64,000 bases of DNA from Bradyrhizobium arachidis (GCF_024758505.1 NZ_CP077970.1:6200001-6264000); one strand, 5' to 3'. Positions 53,207 through 63,128 are shown, counted from the first letter of the stretch. Program-made: numbers and translations. The notes: a model not told the origin generated them from the sequence alone.

Positions 53207-54663
53207 GCCACCTTCTGTGGCACATCCTGCGCTGGGGGAGCAACCCTGTCGCTGGCGCCCGCGCGCGCGGGCAGCACCAGCGTGGCGACGAGGCCGGGAT
53301 GGGCGTCGCCGAGTTTCAATTCACCGGCGTGCAAGGTGGCGACGGCCGAAGCGAGGCTCAACCCCAGACCGGAGCCGGGGAGTGTCCGGCTCGCCTCCAG
53401 CCGCACGAATCGCTCGACCGCGTGCTTGCGATCGCCTTCGGGAATGCCGGGCCCGCGATCGGTGACGCTGAGCAGCACGGAATCGCCTTCACGCCGCGAC
53501 TCGATCAGGATCTGGCGGCTGTCCATGCTGACCACGGTTCCAGCGGTCTGCGCAACGGGCTTGCCATATTTGATGGCATTTTCGACAAGATTGGCGAGAG
53601 CCTGACTGATCAGCTCGCGATTGGCGTGAACGGGCGTGGACTCCGTCTTCACCTTGAGCGTCATGCCGTCGTCTTCGGCGAGCGGCTCGTAGAGCTCGTG
53701 AATGCCATTGGCGACATCGGCGGCGTCAAAATCGTCCATGTTGCCGCGCGCCTGTCCGGACTCGGCGCGCGCGATCATCAGCAGCGCGTTGAAGGTGCGG
53801 ATCAGTCCGTCTGACTCTTCGATGGTGCGTTCCAGCGCCGCGCGATATTCGCCCTCGCTGCCCGATTTCGCCAACGCCTCCTCGGCGCGGTTACGCAGCC
53901 GCGTCAGCGGTGTCTTGAGGTCGTGGGCGATGTTGTCAGAGACTTCCTTCAGCCCGGCCATCAGCGCCTCGATACGCTCGAGCATGGCGTTGAGGTTTTC
54001 GGCGAGACGATCCAGCTCGTCGCCGCTGCGCCCGACCGGCAGACGCTCGCTGAGATCGCCGGTCATGATGCGCTGGGCGGTACCGGTCATCGCATCGATC
54101 CGGCGCAGCACCCTGCGCGCGACGAACACGCCGCCGCCGAGGCCGAGCACCACGACGATGAGGATCGACCATTGCGCGGCCTTGGCCACGATACCGACCA
54201 GGCGGCGCCGTTCGTCGAGATCCCTGCCGATCAGCAGGCGAAAACCATTCGGCAGCTCGCTGACGTAAACCAGCGCGCGATGATCGCGGCTGTCGGCCTC
54301 CTCCATCCGCCGGTAGGCCGTTTCGATCCAGCCGCGCGTCGCCATCACGCCGGGCGCGAGCGAGCCGACATTGCCGGCAATGGCCTGTCCGGACGGGTTG
54401 GTCACGAGATAGAGGTTGGCGTTCGGCCGCAGCGACCGGTATTCGATCGCGCGCGCAAGGCCGTACAGGCCACGGCCGATGTAGATGTCGTTGATCTCCG
54501 CGGTTTCGACGTTGACCGTCTGCGTGATCTCTTCGGTGATCAGCCGGCGCGTGTTCCAGGCGAAATAGGCGAGCAGCGAGGCCGCGAACATCGCAAACAA
54601 GAACAGATAGACCAGCGTCAGCCGGAACGCCGTGGTGCGGACGAGTTTACCGAATGCCGTCAC
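53203..54663 (-). CDS. Two-component sensor histidine kinase
   Basis: A 486-residue membrane kinase. Helix 1 is about residues 13-33 (RLTLVYLFLFAMFAASLLAYFAW), a periplasmic loop follows to about 165, and helix 2 is WSILIVVVLGLGGGVFVARRVL. HAMP follows (about 185-240), then HisKA (SDNIAHDLKTPLTRLRNRAEEAL, His in IAHDL), and HATPase with NLVENAIKYG and LPGSGLGLSLASAVATLH. The C-terminus is short of additional domains. It overlaps its response regulator gene by 17 bp and glnE by four. The stimulus is unknown. Confidence 0.9.
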   Translation of the reverse strand: MTAFGKLVRTTAFRLTLVYLFLFAMFAASLLAYFAWNTRRLITEEITQTVNVETAEINDIYIGRGLYGLARAIEYRSLRPNANLYLVTNPSGQAIAGNVGSLAPGVMATRGWIETAYRRMEEADSRDHRALVYVSELPNGFRLLIGRDLDERRRLVGIVAKAAQWSILIVVVLGLGGGVFVARRVLRRIDAMTGTAQRIMTGDLSERLPVGRSGDELDRLAENLNAMLERIEALMAGLKEVSDNIAHDLKTPLTRLRNRAEEALAKSGSEGEYRAALERTIEESDGLIRTFNALLMIARAESGQARGNMDDFDAADVANGIHELYEPLAEDDGMTLKVKTESTPVHANRELISQALANLVENAIKYGKPVAQTAGTVVSMDSRQILIESRREGDSVLLSVTDRGPGIPEGDRKHAVERFVRLEASRTLPGSGLGLSLASAVATLHAGELKLGDAHPGLVATLVLPARAGASDRVAPPAQDVPQKVA

Positions 54664-55327
54664 GGATCATGTACCCGGCGCCGCGGATCGTGTGCAGCAG
54701 CGGCCGCTCAAAACCCTTGTCGATCTTGGAGCGCAGCCGCGAAATGTGCACGTCGATCACGTTGGTCTGCGGATCGAAATGATAGTCCCAGACGTTCTCC
54801 AAGAGCATCGTGCGCGTCACCACCTGTCCGGCATGCTTCATGAGATATTCGAGCAGGCGGAATTCGCGCGGCTGCAGCGTCAGCTCGTCCTTGCCGCGGG
54901 CGACGCGGTGGGACAGACGGTCGAGCTCGAGATCGCCGACCTTGTAGACGGTGTCCTCGGCCGGCGCGCCGCGGCGGCGCGACAGCACCTCCACGCGCGC
55001 CAGAAGCTCGGCGAACGAATACGGTTTTGGCAGATAGTCGTCGCCTCCAGCCCGCAGGCCCTTGATGCGGTCGTCGACCTGCCCGAGTGCGGAGAGAATC
55101 AGGACCGGCGTCGCATCGCTCTTGTCGCGCAGCGCTCCGATCAGCGACAGGCCGTCGCGCTTGGGCAGCATGCGGTCCACCACCAGCACGTCGTAATCGC
55201 CGCTCTCGGCCATGACGAGGCCTTCCTCGCCGTCGGCGGCGTGGTCGGCAATGTGTCCGACTTCGCGAAACGCCTTCACGAGGTAATCGGCGGATTCGCG
55301 GTCGTCTTCGATGATGAGGAGGCGCAT
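54647..55327 (-). CDS. OmpR-family response regulator
   Basis: A 226-residue protein from ATG 55325-55327, where the receiver domain starts (MRLLIIEDDRESADYLVKAF). The phospho-acceptor is Asp51 in VLVVDRMLPKRDG, with the conserved lysine in YLPKPYSFAELLAR. The winged-helix output domain has LTLQPREFRLLEYLMKHAGQVVTRTMLLENVW and a GAGYMIRDG end. It pairs with the kinase that overlaps it. Position next to degP suggests an envelope-stress link. Confidence 0.92.
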   Translation of the reverse strand: MRLLIIEDDRESADYLVKAFREVGHIADHAADGEEGLVMAESGDYDVLVVDRMLPKRDGLSLIGALRDKSDATPVLILSALGQVDDRIKGLRAGGDDYLPKPYSFAELLARVEVLSRRRGAPAEDTVYKVGDLELDRLSHRVARGKDELTLQPREFRLLEYLMKHAGQVVTRTMLLENVWDYHFDPQTNVIDVHISRLRSKIDKGFERPLLHTIRGAGYMIRDGIR

Positions 55328-55600
55328 CGTGCGTTCGGCGGCGGTCAAGGAGGTCAACCCTTCTGGCAACATGGCGCGGGCAACTCACGCTTGCAAGCCG
55401 AGCCGGAGAGACTCGGCCGGGGAAAAAGAGCGGGCGGTGAAGCTGGGGGACCTCACCGCCCTTAGGCCCTTCCGACGGAGGGGGGCGTATTCCACCGGAA
55501 GGTAGGCTGGGGAAGCGGGCGTTGCTCGCTCCCCGGAAGGGGGCCGGCGGCGGGGGCGACTGATGCCGGCGGCTCCCTTCATCTCGTAAGCGCCTCGCCG

Positions 55601-57181
55601 TTAACCTTTGGCGAGGGGGATGGCGACGAAGCGCGACTGTCCGCCGCTCTTCACGCGCATCAGAACGCTGTTCTTGTTGTCGGTGCGCGCCGTGTTGATC
55701 GCTTCGCGCACGTCACCGGCGGTCGCCACGCTCTTGCCGGCGACTTCGAGAATCACGTCGCCTTCCTTGAAGCCGCGTTCGGCCGCGGCGCTCTTCGGAT
55801 CGACCTGGGTGACCACGACGCCGTCCTTGCCGGCGCCGGCCACGCTGTTGGCGGGAGCGACCGTCATGCCGAGCTTCGGCACGTCGGTGCCGCGCTGTTC
55901 AGCACCCTTGTCGCTGTCCTCGGTATTGGCCTTGGCCTCGACCGTGTTCGGCAACTGGCCGAGCGTCAGGTTCACGACCTTGTCCTGGCCCTTGCTCAGC
56001 ACGTTGAGCTTCACGCTCGCGCCCGGCGCCATGCCGCCGATGGTACGGGCGAGCTCGCGCGCATCCTTCACCGGCTCGCCATTCACCGAGGTGATGACGT
56101 CACCGGACTGGATGCCGGCCTTGGCAGCCGGACCGTTGGCCTGCGGCTCAGCGACCAGCGCGCCTTCGGCCTTCTTCATGCCGAGGCTGTCGGCGATGTC
56201 TGACGTGACGGGCTGGATCTGCACACCGATCCAGCCGCGGCTGACCGAGCCCTTGTCCTTGAGCTGGGCAACGACCGTCTTCACCGTGGAAGAGGGAATC
56301 GAGAACGCGATGCCGACGCTGCCGCCGGACGGCGAATAGATCGCGGTGTTCACGCCCATCACGTCGCCGTCGATGTTGAAGGCCGGACCGCCGGAATTGC
56401 CCTTGTTCACGGGCGCGTCGATCTGGATGAAATCGTCATACGGACCGTTGCCGATGTCGCGGCCGACGGCCGAGACGATGCCGGCGGTCACGGTGCCGCC
56501 CAGGCCGAAGGGATTGCCGACCGCGAGCACCCAGTCGCCGATGCGCGGCTTGCCGTCGGCAAGCTTTGCAAACGGGAAGTTCGAGCTGCCCTCGACCTTG
56601 ATCAGCGCGAGGTCGGTGCGCTGGTCGGTGCCGATCACCTTCGCGGTGTAGGTCTTGCCGTCGTCGGTCGTGACTTCGACCTTGTCGGCGCCGTCGACGA
56701 CGTGGTTGTTGGTCACGGCAAAGCCGTCAGCGGAAATGAAGAATCCCGAGCCCTGGCCGGTGACGGCACGTCCGCCGCCGCGCGGGCCACCGCGCAGGCC
56801 GGGAACGCCGTCCGGTCCGCCGAATCTGCGGAAGAAGCGTTCCATCGGGGAACCCGGCTGGAACGGCGAGTCCTCATTGTCGTCGTTGCTGGCAGTCTTT
56901 TCCTTGATGTTGACCTTCACCGACATCACCGAGGGCTTTACGCGCTCGACCACATCGGCAAAGCCGATGGGACGCTCGACCTTGCGAACCTCGGTGTTGA
57001 CCTGCGCATGCGCCGGGCTCGAGAACAGGTCCGACGGCGACGTTGACGGACTGAAGCCGTACACGGCGACGCCCAGGCCGGCCGCAACCGAAGCCATCAG
57101 CGCAAACTTGCGGGCAGAGACCAACGACCGGCGGGACTGCCGGTAGGACGGGAGGTTCGAAAGATCGGGACGATCGGTCAT
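55601..57181 (-). CDS. Periplasmic serine protease of the DegP/HtrA family
   Basis: A 526-residue protease/chaperone. A cytoplasmic tail and an N-terminal helix (FALMASVAAGLGVAVYGFS) precede the trypsin-like domain with the triad His160 (VTNNHVVDGAD), Asp190 (RTDLALIKVEG) and Ser263 (NKGNSGGPAFN). A glycine-rich stretch (GLRGGPRGGGRAV) precedes it. Two PDZ domains follow (about 305-400 and 430-520). It degrades or refolds damaged envelope proteins. It lies upstream of the response regulator, kinase and glnE, all in one direction, with a 273-bp gap to the regulator. Confidence 0.95.
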   Translation of the reverse strand: MTDRPDLSNLPSYRQSRRSLVSARKFALMASVAAGLGVAVYGFSPSTSPSDLFSSPAHAQVNTEVRKVERPIGFADVVERVKPSVMSVKVNIKEKTASNDDNEDSPFQPGSPMERFFRRFGGPDGVPGLRGGPRGGGRAVTGQGSGFFISADGFAVTNNHVVDGADKVEVTTDDGKTYTAKVIGTDQRTDLALIKVEGSSNFPFAKLADGKPRIGDWVLAVGNPFGLGGTVTAGIVSAVGRDIGNGPYDDFIQIDAPVNKGNSGGPAFNIDGDVMGVNTAIYSPSGGSVGIAFSIPSSTVKTVVAQLKDKGSVSRGWIGVQIQPVTSDIADSLGMKKAEGALVAEPQANGPAAKAGIQSGDVITSVNGEPVKDARELARTIGGMAPGASVKLNVLSKGQDKVVNLTLGQLPNTVEAKANTEDSDKGAEQRGTDVPKLGMTVAPANSVAGAGKDGVVVTQVDPKSAAAERGFKEGDVILEVAGKSVATAGDVREAINTARTDNKNSVLMRVKSGGQSRFVAIPLAKG

Positions 57182-57485
57182 GCAGAGGTCTCCAAGGCCA
57201 TGAATTCTTTGGTGCGAATTCTTTGGTGCGGATTGCCAGCACCTTACGGACGTGAAGATGGGGACTTGCGCCTTACCGTGCGCTGGCGGCGGGGTTAAAG
57301 TTTTGTAATAAAGGGCTGCGGCGGATGCGGCAGTTTAGCGCAGGCTAAAGGTCGTGGTTCCACAGGGGCTTAATTGGGTTCCCGAACGTGGCGGAAACGT
57401 GCGCCGTTCTCTCCCGCCACACCGCGAAAGCGGGTGATAATCTCGTGGTTCTACCCGCCGATAATCAGCAGTCTGGAACAGAAGC
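57182..57485. other. Divergent region between degP and the GH105-like gene
   Basis: Contains the degP promoter and a perfect tandem repeat of GAATTCTTTGGTGC (57202-57215 and 57216-57229) 20 bp upstream of the degP start. No further gene seen. Confidence 0.5.
57202..57229. repeat. 14-bp tandem duplication in the degP leader
   Basis: Two adjacent identical copies of GAATTCTTTGGTGC. It looks like a replication-slippage duplication in the 5' untranslated region. Confidence 0.7.
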
Positions 57486-58556
57486 ATGAAGGCAGTTGCA
57501 CTGACGGCCATCCTGCTCACCGCTCCGCTCGCACCGGCAACCGTGCGCAATACGGCCCAGCAAGTTGCGAGCTGGCAGGTGTCATATCTCCATGAAGCGC
57601 CCCATGCGCCTGAAACGGATTGGACACGCGCCGCCTTCTATATCGGTCTCGCAAGATGGGCCGCGACACCAGGTCAGAGGAAATACTTCGACGCGATCCG
57701 AGAGCTTGGAGAACGCACCGGCTGGCAGATCGCCAACAGCGACGGGACACTCCCGATCTACTCAGCGGACGATCATGCCATCGGGCAGGTCTACATCGCG
57801 GCCTACGATCGTTTCGGCGACCGACGCATGATCGAGGCGACCGTGCAGCGGCTGGAATATATCCTCCAGCACCCGCCACAGGTCTCGCTCGAGTTCGACA
57901 ACGCGGAGTGCATGCGGCGATGGTGCTGGTCCGACGCCATCTTCATGGGGCCAGCCACATGGTTCGGCATTGCCCGCATCCAGAAGGACCGGCGCTTCCG
58001 TGACTATGCCGACAGGGAATTCTGGGCCACGAAAGACGTCCTGTTCGATAGCCAGGAGCACCTGTTCTACCGCGACAGCCGCTTTATCGGGAAAACTGGT
58101 GAGCATGGCGAAAAGATACTGTGGGGCCGCGGTAACGGCTGGGTGCTCGCCGGGCTTGCCAACATCCTGCGCGAGCTTCGCTCCGGCGACCCGCTGCGCG
58201 AGAAATACGTCAAACTGTTCGTCGAGATCGCCGATCGCGTAGCGAGCCTCCAGCGCCCGGATGGCTTCTGGTCCACGTCGCTACTCGCTCCGCACGACAC
58301 AGGCACTCCAGAATCCAGTTGCACCGGTCTCCTGACCTACGGCCTTGCCGCAGGGATGCGGATGGGACTTCTCGACGCAAAGCGGTTTAGTCCAGTGGTC
58401 AAACGAGGCTGGCAGGCTCTGGCATCGGCGACGACCAACGGCAGGCTCGGCCGCGTGCAGCCGATCGGCGACAGGCCGGACGCCGTTCAGATCACGGACA
58501 CCCAGCTCTACGGATCTGGCGCTCTCTTGCTGGCCGCGTCCGAACTCGTCCACTAA
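57486..58556 (+). CDS. GH105-family unsaturated rhamnogalacturonyl/glucuronyl hydrolase-like protein
   Basis: A 356-residue (alpha/alpha)6-barrel protein. Conserved parts of GH105/GH88 are seen: YSADDHAIGQVYIAAYDRF, RRWCWSDAIFMGPATWFGIARI with Asp150 as the likely catalytic acid, LFYRDSRFIG, WGRGNGWVLAGLANILREL and GFWSTSLLAPHDTGTPES. An N-terminal hydrophobic start (AVALTAILLTAPLAPAT) suggests export. The family removes unsaturated uronic acids left by pectin lyases or similar enzymes. No other polysaccharide gene is nearby, and it interrupts the degP-ccm neighbourhood. Its stop overlaps ccmH by four bases, tail to tail. Confidence 0.85.
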   Translation: MKAVALTAILLTAPLAPATVRNTAQQVASWQVSYLHEAPHAPETDWTRAAFYIGLARWAATPGQRKYFDAIRELGERTGWQIANSDGTLPIYSADDHAIGQVYIAAYDRFGDRRMIEATVQRLEYILQHPPQVSLEFDNAECMRRWCWSDAIFMGPATWFGIARIQKDRRFRDYADREFWATKDVLFDSQEHLFYRDSRFIGKTGEHGEKILWGRGNGWVLAGLANILRELRSGDPLREKYVKLFVEIADRVASLQRPDGFWSTSLLAPHDTGTPESSCTGLLTYGLAAGMRMGLLDAKRFSPVVKRGWQALASATTNGRLGRVQPIGDRPDAVQITDTQLYGSGALLLAASELVH

Positions 58557-59095
58557 CGTGCGGACGCGCCTGGTCCGGCCCCACAGATGGAGTCCGGTCG
58601 CACGGATGCATCTTTTGCAACGGCAGTTGGCGTATCGGACATCAACGCAGCCAGCCTCGCCTCTTCCTCGGGCGTCAGCGGCAGCGATACCTCGCCGTCG
58701 CCTCCTGCGCGGCGCCGGATTTGTAGCCACAGTGCCAGACCGCCCGCAATCAGCGCCAGCGGCGTCAGCAGCCACAGCAGCATGGTCTGGCGTTCGAAGC
58801 GCGGCTTCAGCAGCACGAACTCGCCGTAGCGTGCAACGAGGAAATCGATCACCTGCGAATTGCTGTCACCGGCGGAGATGCGCTCGCGCACCAACAGCCG
58901 CAGATCGCGCGCCAGCGGCGCCTCGGAATCGTCGATCGACTGGTTCTGGCAGACCATGCAGCGCAGTTCGCGCGACAATTCGCGTGCGCGGGCTTCCTTG
59001 GCGGGATCGGCCATGATCTCGTCGGGCTGCACGGCGTGCACGGCCGGAAGCCCGAGCAGCACGAGCGCGAAGATCGCCGCCATCATCCGACGCAT
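58553..59095 (-). CDS. ccmH: Cytochrome c maturation protein CcmH (CycL)
   Basis: A 180-residue membrane-anchored thiol protein. Signal segment: MAAIFALVLLGLPAVHAVQ. The redox motif is LRCMVCQNQSIDDS with Cys46 and Cys49. Then RDLRLLVRERISAGDSNSQVIDFLVARYGEFVLLKP and a C-terminal helix (TMLLWLLTPLALIAGGLALWL). It keeps apocytochrome cysteines reduced for haem attachment. The start is five bases after the ccmF stop, at the end of the ccmI-E-F-H operon. Confidence 0.93.
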   Translation of the reverse strand: MRRMMAAIFALVLLGLPAVHAVQPDEIMADPAKEARARELSRELRCMVCQNQSIDDSEAPLARDLRLLVRERISAGDSNSQVIDFLVARYGEFVLLKPRFERQTMLLWLLTPLALIAGGLALWLQIRRRAGGDGEVSLPLTPEEEARLAALMSDTPTAVAKDASVRPDSICGAGPGASAR

Positions 59096-59100
59096 CAAAA

Positions 59101-61083
59101 TCACTCCGCCGGCTGGAGGCGCTGCTGCGCCCGCGCCGGCTTTGGCGCGCCGACCCGCAGCCGCCGATCCGAGAGCGACAGCATGCCGCCAAAGGCCATC
59201 AGCACCGGCCCCCACCAGATCAGCAGCACCAGCGGCTTGTGATAGATGCGCACCGCGATGGCGCCCTCGGCCGTGACATCGCCGAGCGAAACGTAGAGCT
59301 GGCTCGCGCCGCGGGTCAGCAGTGCTGCTTCCGTGGTTGACGAACCGCGCGTGGTGAAGCTGCGCTTCGACGGCGCCAATTTGCTGAGCGTCTCACCATC
59401 GCGACTGATGTTGAACTCGGCGATCATCTCGCGGTAGTTCGGACCTTGGCGCTGAAACAGGCCGTCGAGCTTCAACTCGTAGCCGGCGACCTTGGCGACG
59501 TCGTCGGGCTTCATGGTGCCGATATATTCGCTGTTCCAGGTGGTCTCGCAGACGATCCCGATCAGGGCTATGCCGAGGCCGGCATGCGCGAACGCCGTGC
59601 CCCAGACCGAGCGCGGCAATCCGCGCGCGCGGCGCAGCGCCGTCGCGACGGGCACGCGGAAGAGGCCCGTGCGCTCGACGAGGTCGGTGAGCGCGCCCAG
59701 GATGACGAAGACGGCGAGTGCGATCGCGGGCGCCGCCAGCGCGCTGCCGCCGCGCGCCCAGGCCCACACCAGAGCGAGCACGAATAGCGCGCCGATGCCG
59801 GCCGCAATCAGCCGCTGCGCCGCGCCAAGCAGATCGCCGCGCTTCCAGGCCAGCATCGGTCCGAACGGCACCGCAATCAGGAGCGGCACGAACAGCGGGC
59901 CAAAGGTCAGGTTGAAGAACGGCGCGCCGACCGAAATCTTCTCGTGGGTCAACACCTCGAGCCCGAGCGGATAGAGCGTTCCGACCAGCACGGTTGCACA
60001 GGCCGTGGTGAGGAAGAGGTTGTTCAGCACCAGCGCGCCCTCGCGCGAAATCGGCGCGAACAGCCCGCCCTGCTTCAACGACGAGGCGCGCGCGGCATAG
60101 AGGCTGAGGCTGCCGCCGATGAAGACGCAGAGAATGAGCAGGATGAACACGCCGCGGGTGGGATCACTGGCAAAGGCGTGCACCGAGGTGAGCACGCCCG
60201 AGCGCACCAGGAAGGTGCCGAGCAGCGACAGCGAGAAGGTCAGGATCGACAGCAAGATGGTCCAGACTTTTAGCGCGTTGCGCTTCTCCATCACCAGCGC
60301 CGAATGCAACAGCGCCGTGCCGGCAAGCCAGGGCATCAGCGAGGCGTTCTCGACCGGATCCCAGAACCACCAGCCGCCCCAGCCGAGCTCGTAATAGGCC
60401 CAGTACGAGCCCATGGCGATGCCGAGCGTGAGGAAGATCCACGCCATCAGCGTCCACGGCCGCACCCAGCGCGCCCAGGCCGCGTCGATCCGGCCCTCCA
60501 GTAGCGCCGCGATCGCAAAGGAGAACGAGATCGAGAAGCCGACATAGCCGAGATAGAGCATCGGCGGATGCACGGCCAGGCCAATGTCCTGCAGCACCGG
60601 ATTGAGATCGCGCCCCTCGATCGGCGGATTGGCGATGCGCAGGAACGGGTTCGATGTCATCAGGATGAAGAGATAGAAGGCGCTGGCGACCCAGGCCTGC
60701 ACGGCAAGCACATGCGCGCGCAGCGACAGCGGCAGATTGTTGCCGAAGGCCGCGACGAGGCCGCCGAACAGCGCCAGGATCGACACCCACAGCAGCATCG
60801 AGCCTTCATGGTTTCCCCACACGCCGGTAATCTTGTAGATCAGCGGCTTCATGGAGTGGGAGTTCTCATAGACGTTGGCGACGGAGAAGTCCGAGGCGAC
60901 GTGCAGCGTCACGAGCGCGACAAAGGACGCGCCGACGAACAGGAGCTGCGCCAGCGCGGTCGAGCGCGCGACATTCATCAGCGCAGCGTCCTGCAGGCGC
61001 GCGCCGATCAGGGGAACGATCGATTGGATCAGCGCCAGCGCAAGCGCGAGCACCAGCGCGTAATGTCCCGATTCCGCGATCAC
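59101..61083 (-). CDS. ccmF: Cytochrome c haem lyase subunit CcmF (CycK)
   Basis: A 660-residue protein with about 15 membrane helices, the family's normal length. The haem-handling WWD motif is [38 protein letters not shown] and [15 protein letters not shown] segments with conserved histidines are present. It attaches haem, received from CcmE, to apocytochrome c in the periplasm. Its start overlaps the ccmE stop by four bases. Confidence 0.96.
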   Translation of the reverse strand: MIAESGHYALVLALALALIQSIVPLIGARLQDAALMNVARSTALAQLLFVGASFVALVTLHVASDFSVANVYENSHSMKPLIYKITGVWGNHEGSMLLWVSILALFGGLVAAFGNNLPLSLRAHVLAVQAWVASAFYLFILMTSNPFLRIANPPIEGRDLNPVLQDIGLAVHPPMLYLGYVGFSISFSFAIAALLEGRIDAAWARWVRPWTLMAWIFLTLGIAMGSYWAYYELGWGGWWFWDPVENASLMPWLAGTALLHSALVMEKRNALKVWTILLSILTFSLSLLGTFLVRSGVLTSVHAFASDPTRGVFILLILCVFIGGSLSLYAARASSLKQGGLFAPISREGALVLNNLFLTTACATVLVGTLYPLGLEVLTHEKISVGAPFFNLTFGPLFVPLLIAVPFGPMLAWKRGDLLGAAQRLIAAGIGALFVLALVWAWARGGSALAAPAIALAVFVILGALTDLVERTGLFRVPVATALRRARGLPRSVWGTAFAHAGLGIALIGIVCETTWNSEYIGTMKPDDVAKVAGYELKLDGLFQRQGPNYREMIAEFNISRDGETLSKLAPSKRSFTTRGSSTTEAALLTRGASQLYVSLGDVTAEGAIAVRIYHKPLVLLIWWGPVLMAFGGMLSLSDRRLRVGAPKPARAQQRLQPAE

Positions 61084-61568
61084 CGCACGGCTCCCTTCGG
61101 ATCGCCCTGCGCGGTCACCCCTGGTTTTGCGCCGTAATCGTCCTTCCAGTGCCCCTGCTTCTTCAGGGCGTCGGCGACTTCCTTGGGCATGTAGGTCTCG
61201 TCGTGCTTGGCCAGCACCGTGTCGGCCTTGAAGACGCCGTTGGCATCGAGCGCACCTTCGGCGACGACGCCCTGCCCTTCGCGGAACAGGTCGGGCAAAA
61301 TGCCCTTGTAGGCAACCGGCAGTTTTGCATTGCCGTCAGCGACCTCGAAGCTCACCGCGAGATTGTCGCCGCGCTGGAGCGAGCCGGGCTGCACCAGGCC
61401 GCCGAGGCGGAACCGCTTGCCGGGCTCGACGTGCTTCTCGGCCACCATGGTCGGGGTCGAGAAGAACACGATGGAGTCGCGAAGCGCGTTCAGCACCAGC
61501 GCGGCCGCGAGCGCGAGCACCGCGAGCGATCCGCCGATGATTGTCATACGTCGCTGCTTGCGCGTCAT
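61080..61568 (-). CDS. ccmE: Haem chaperone CcmE (CycJ)
   Basis: A 162-residue protein with an N-terminal anchor ([19 protein letters not shown]) and a periplasmic OB-fold. The haem-binding histidine is His122 in [13 protein letters not shown], with Tyr126 as axial partner. It carries haem covalently to CcmF. It lies between ccmI and ccmF. Confidence 0.96.
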   Translation of the reverse strand: MTRKQRRMTIIGGSLAVLALAAALVLNALRDSIVFFSTPTMVAEKHVEPGKRFRLGGLVQPGSLQRGDNLAVSFEVADGNAKLPVAYKGILPDLFREGQGVVAEGALDANGVFKADTVLAKHDETYMPKEVADALKKQGHWKDDYGAKPGVTAQGDPKGAVR

Positions 61569-61605
61569 GGCAGATCTCTTCCCGAGCTAAATCGTCCCGC
61601 GATCG

Positions 61606-62724
61606 TCATCCATCGAGCCCCATATTCTTCAGGCCCTCGTTGAGCTGGCGCAACCGGTCCGAATCGTTGGCAACCGCCTGGCGCGCATCTGAGAGCGCCG
61701 CCTTCGCCTTGTCGCGCTCGCCCATCACGAGATAGGCGCGCACCAGGCGCAGCCAGCCGTCGACGTCGTCGCCATTCTGCTTGAGCCGCGTCGCAAGCCG
61801 CTCGACCATGCCGCGCACCATCGCTCCGCGGTCGCCCTCGCTCAAATCCTTGGCCGCCGCGAGCGTCTCGTCCGAGAGCGCAGGCACAGCGCTGCCGCCG
61901 ACCCGCACCAGCGACGACGCTACCAGTGGACGCCACGGCGCGTCGGCCGGCGCCTTCGCCAGCAGCGTGCGCCAGATCTTTGCCGCATCGTCCTTGCGGC
62001 CGTCCTGCTCGGCCGCAAGGCCGAGAAAATAGTTCGCCTTCGGCTCCTCGGCGTTGAGCGCGAGCGCGCGCTCGAACTCGCCCTTGGCTTCCGCCGTCAC
62101 CACGCCGCCCGCGGCCGCCGACAGCGCCTCGCCGAGATCGGAGTGACGCTCGGCGTTCTCGCCGCTATAGGTCAGCACGTTGCGATAGGCGCGCACCGCG
62201 TCGTCGTAGCGGCCGAGCCGTTCGAGAACCGGCGCGAGAACGTTCCAGCCGCGGCCGTCGGTCGGGTTCTTCTCCAGATGCTGCTCGACCTGCGTCACGA
62301 GGTTTTCGAGCGACTGCGCCATGTTGGGCGCGCGGCTGCGCTCGGCGAGCGGAGCGTCGTGAAGCCGGGGCGAGCCCAGGGGCGCATAGACACCGATGGC
62401 GACGAGCGGCAATCCGACCAGCGCCAGCACCGCCGCGGCACGTCGCCATGTCACGTTGGACCGGCCGGCGGACGCCTGTTCCGCACCTGCGGCCGCCAGC
62501 AGCCGGCGGCCGATCTCGACCCGCGCGGCTTCGGCCTCAGGTGCGGCGATCAGGCCGGAGGCGAGATCCCGCTCGATCTCGGCGAGTTGGTCCTTGTAGA
62601 CCGCAGTCTCGCTGCCTTGACCTTCAAGGTCTTGGCTGGCCGCGCGACCGCCACGGCCGAGCGGCCAGAGCACGGCGAAGATCGCCGCGACCGTCATCAG
62701 CGCGAACACGAACCAAAGCGTCAT
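61606..62724 (-). CDS. ccmI: Cytochrome c maturation protein CcmI (CycH)
   Basis: A 372-residue protein. Two membrane helices (LWFVFALMTVAAIFAVLWPL at the N-terminus and AAAVLALVGLPLVAIGVYAP near residue 95) flank a cytoplasmic loop with a leucine-zipper-like part (YKDQLAEIERDLASGLI). Periplasmic TPR units follow (LEKNPTDGRGWNVLAPVLERLGRYDDAVRAYRNV, ALALNAEEPKANYFLG and more). It holds the apocytochrome C-terminus for the lyase. First gene of the operon; a 22-bp palindrome with an FNR-like core lies about 70 bp upstream. Confidence 0.94.
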   Translation of the reverse strand: MTLWFVFALMTVAAIFAVLWPLGRGGRAASQDLEGQGSETAVYKDQLAEIERDLASGLIAAPEAEAARVEIGRRLLAAAGAEQASAGRSNVTWRRAAAVLALVGLPLVAIGVYAPLGSPRLHDAPLAERSRAPNMAQSLENLVTQVEQHLEKNPTDGRGWNVLAPVLERLGRYDDAVRAYRNVLTYSGENAERHSDLGEALSAAAGGVVTAEAKGEFERALALNAEEPKANYFLGLAAEQDGRKDDAAKIWRTLLAKAPADAPWRPLVASSLVRVGGSAVPALSDETLAAAKDLSEGDRGAMVRGMVERLATRLKQNGDDVDGWLRLVRAYLVMGERDKAKAALSDARQAVANDSDRLRQLNEGLKNMGLDG

Positions 62725-62793
62725 CAGGCAGGTTTCCGGCAGGCGCGTGACCCGCGCCGTTACCGTCGCTTTACACCACGCCTAGGCGGGGCG

Positions 62794-62815
62794 CCAATTG
62801 ACAATTGTCAATTGG
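62794..62815. promoter_or_regulatory. 22-bp perfect palindrome upstream of the ccm operon
   Basis: The core TTGACAATTGTCAA (62798-62811) fits TTGA-N6-TCAA, and the symmetry extends four bases on each side. It lies 70 bp before the ccmI start. It could bind FNR/FixK or a MarR-type protein. Confidence 0.5.
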
Positions 62816-62858
62816 GCGCGACGGCAATCCGGGGCCGAAATGGTTCTGATACAACGGC

Positions 62859-63128
62859 TTAGCCGACCTCAAACTCGATGCTTCGCGCGGCGTCCTCGCC
62901 ATGGCCGTTGAGGGCTTTCAGAAAATAGGTTCCCGGCCTGATCGTATCGGGCAGCCGGATGCGCAGCGCGCCGACGGGAACGGGGGACGCAATGGTCGTG
63001 ACGGGCTCGACGAGTTGTCGGCCGCTCGCCTTCTCAACCAGCACGACCTTGGCCCTGATCATCAAGCTGCGATAGGTCGCCGAGATGACGCGGTTCTCAA
63101 TTTCCACGAAGCTGATGATGGGTTTCAT
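62859..63128 (-). CDS. Small protein of unknown function
   Basis: An 89-residue product from ATG 63126-63128. It reads IISFVEIENRVISATYRSLM, IRAKVVLVEKASGRQLVEPV, GALRIRLPDTIRPGTYFLKAL and ends SIEFEVG, an all-beta pattern without signal peptide. A frame extension to 63185 is possible but less likely. No family recognised. It lies 135 bp upstream of ccmI in the same direction. Confidence 0.5.
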   Translation of the reverse strand: MKPIISFVEIENRVISATYRSLMIRAKVVLVEKASGRQLVEPVTTIASPVPVGALRIRLPDTIRPGTYFLKALNGHGEDAARSIEFEVG

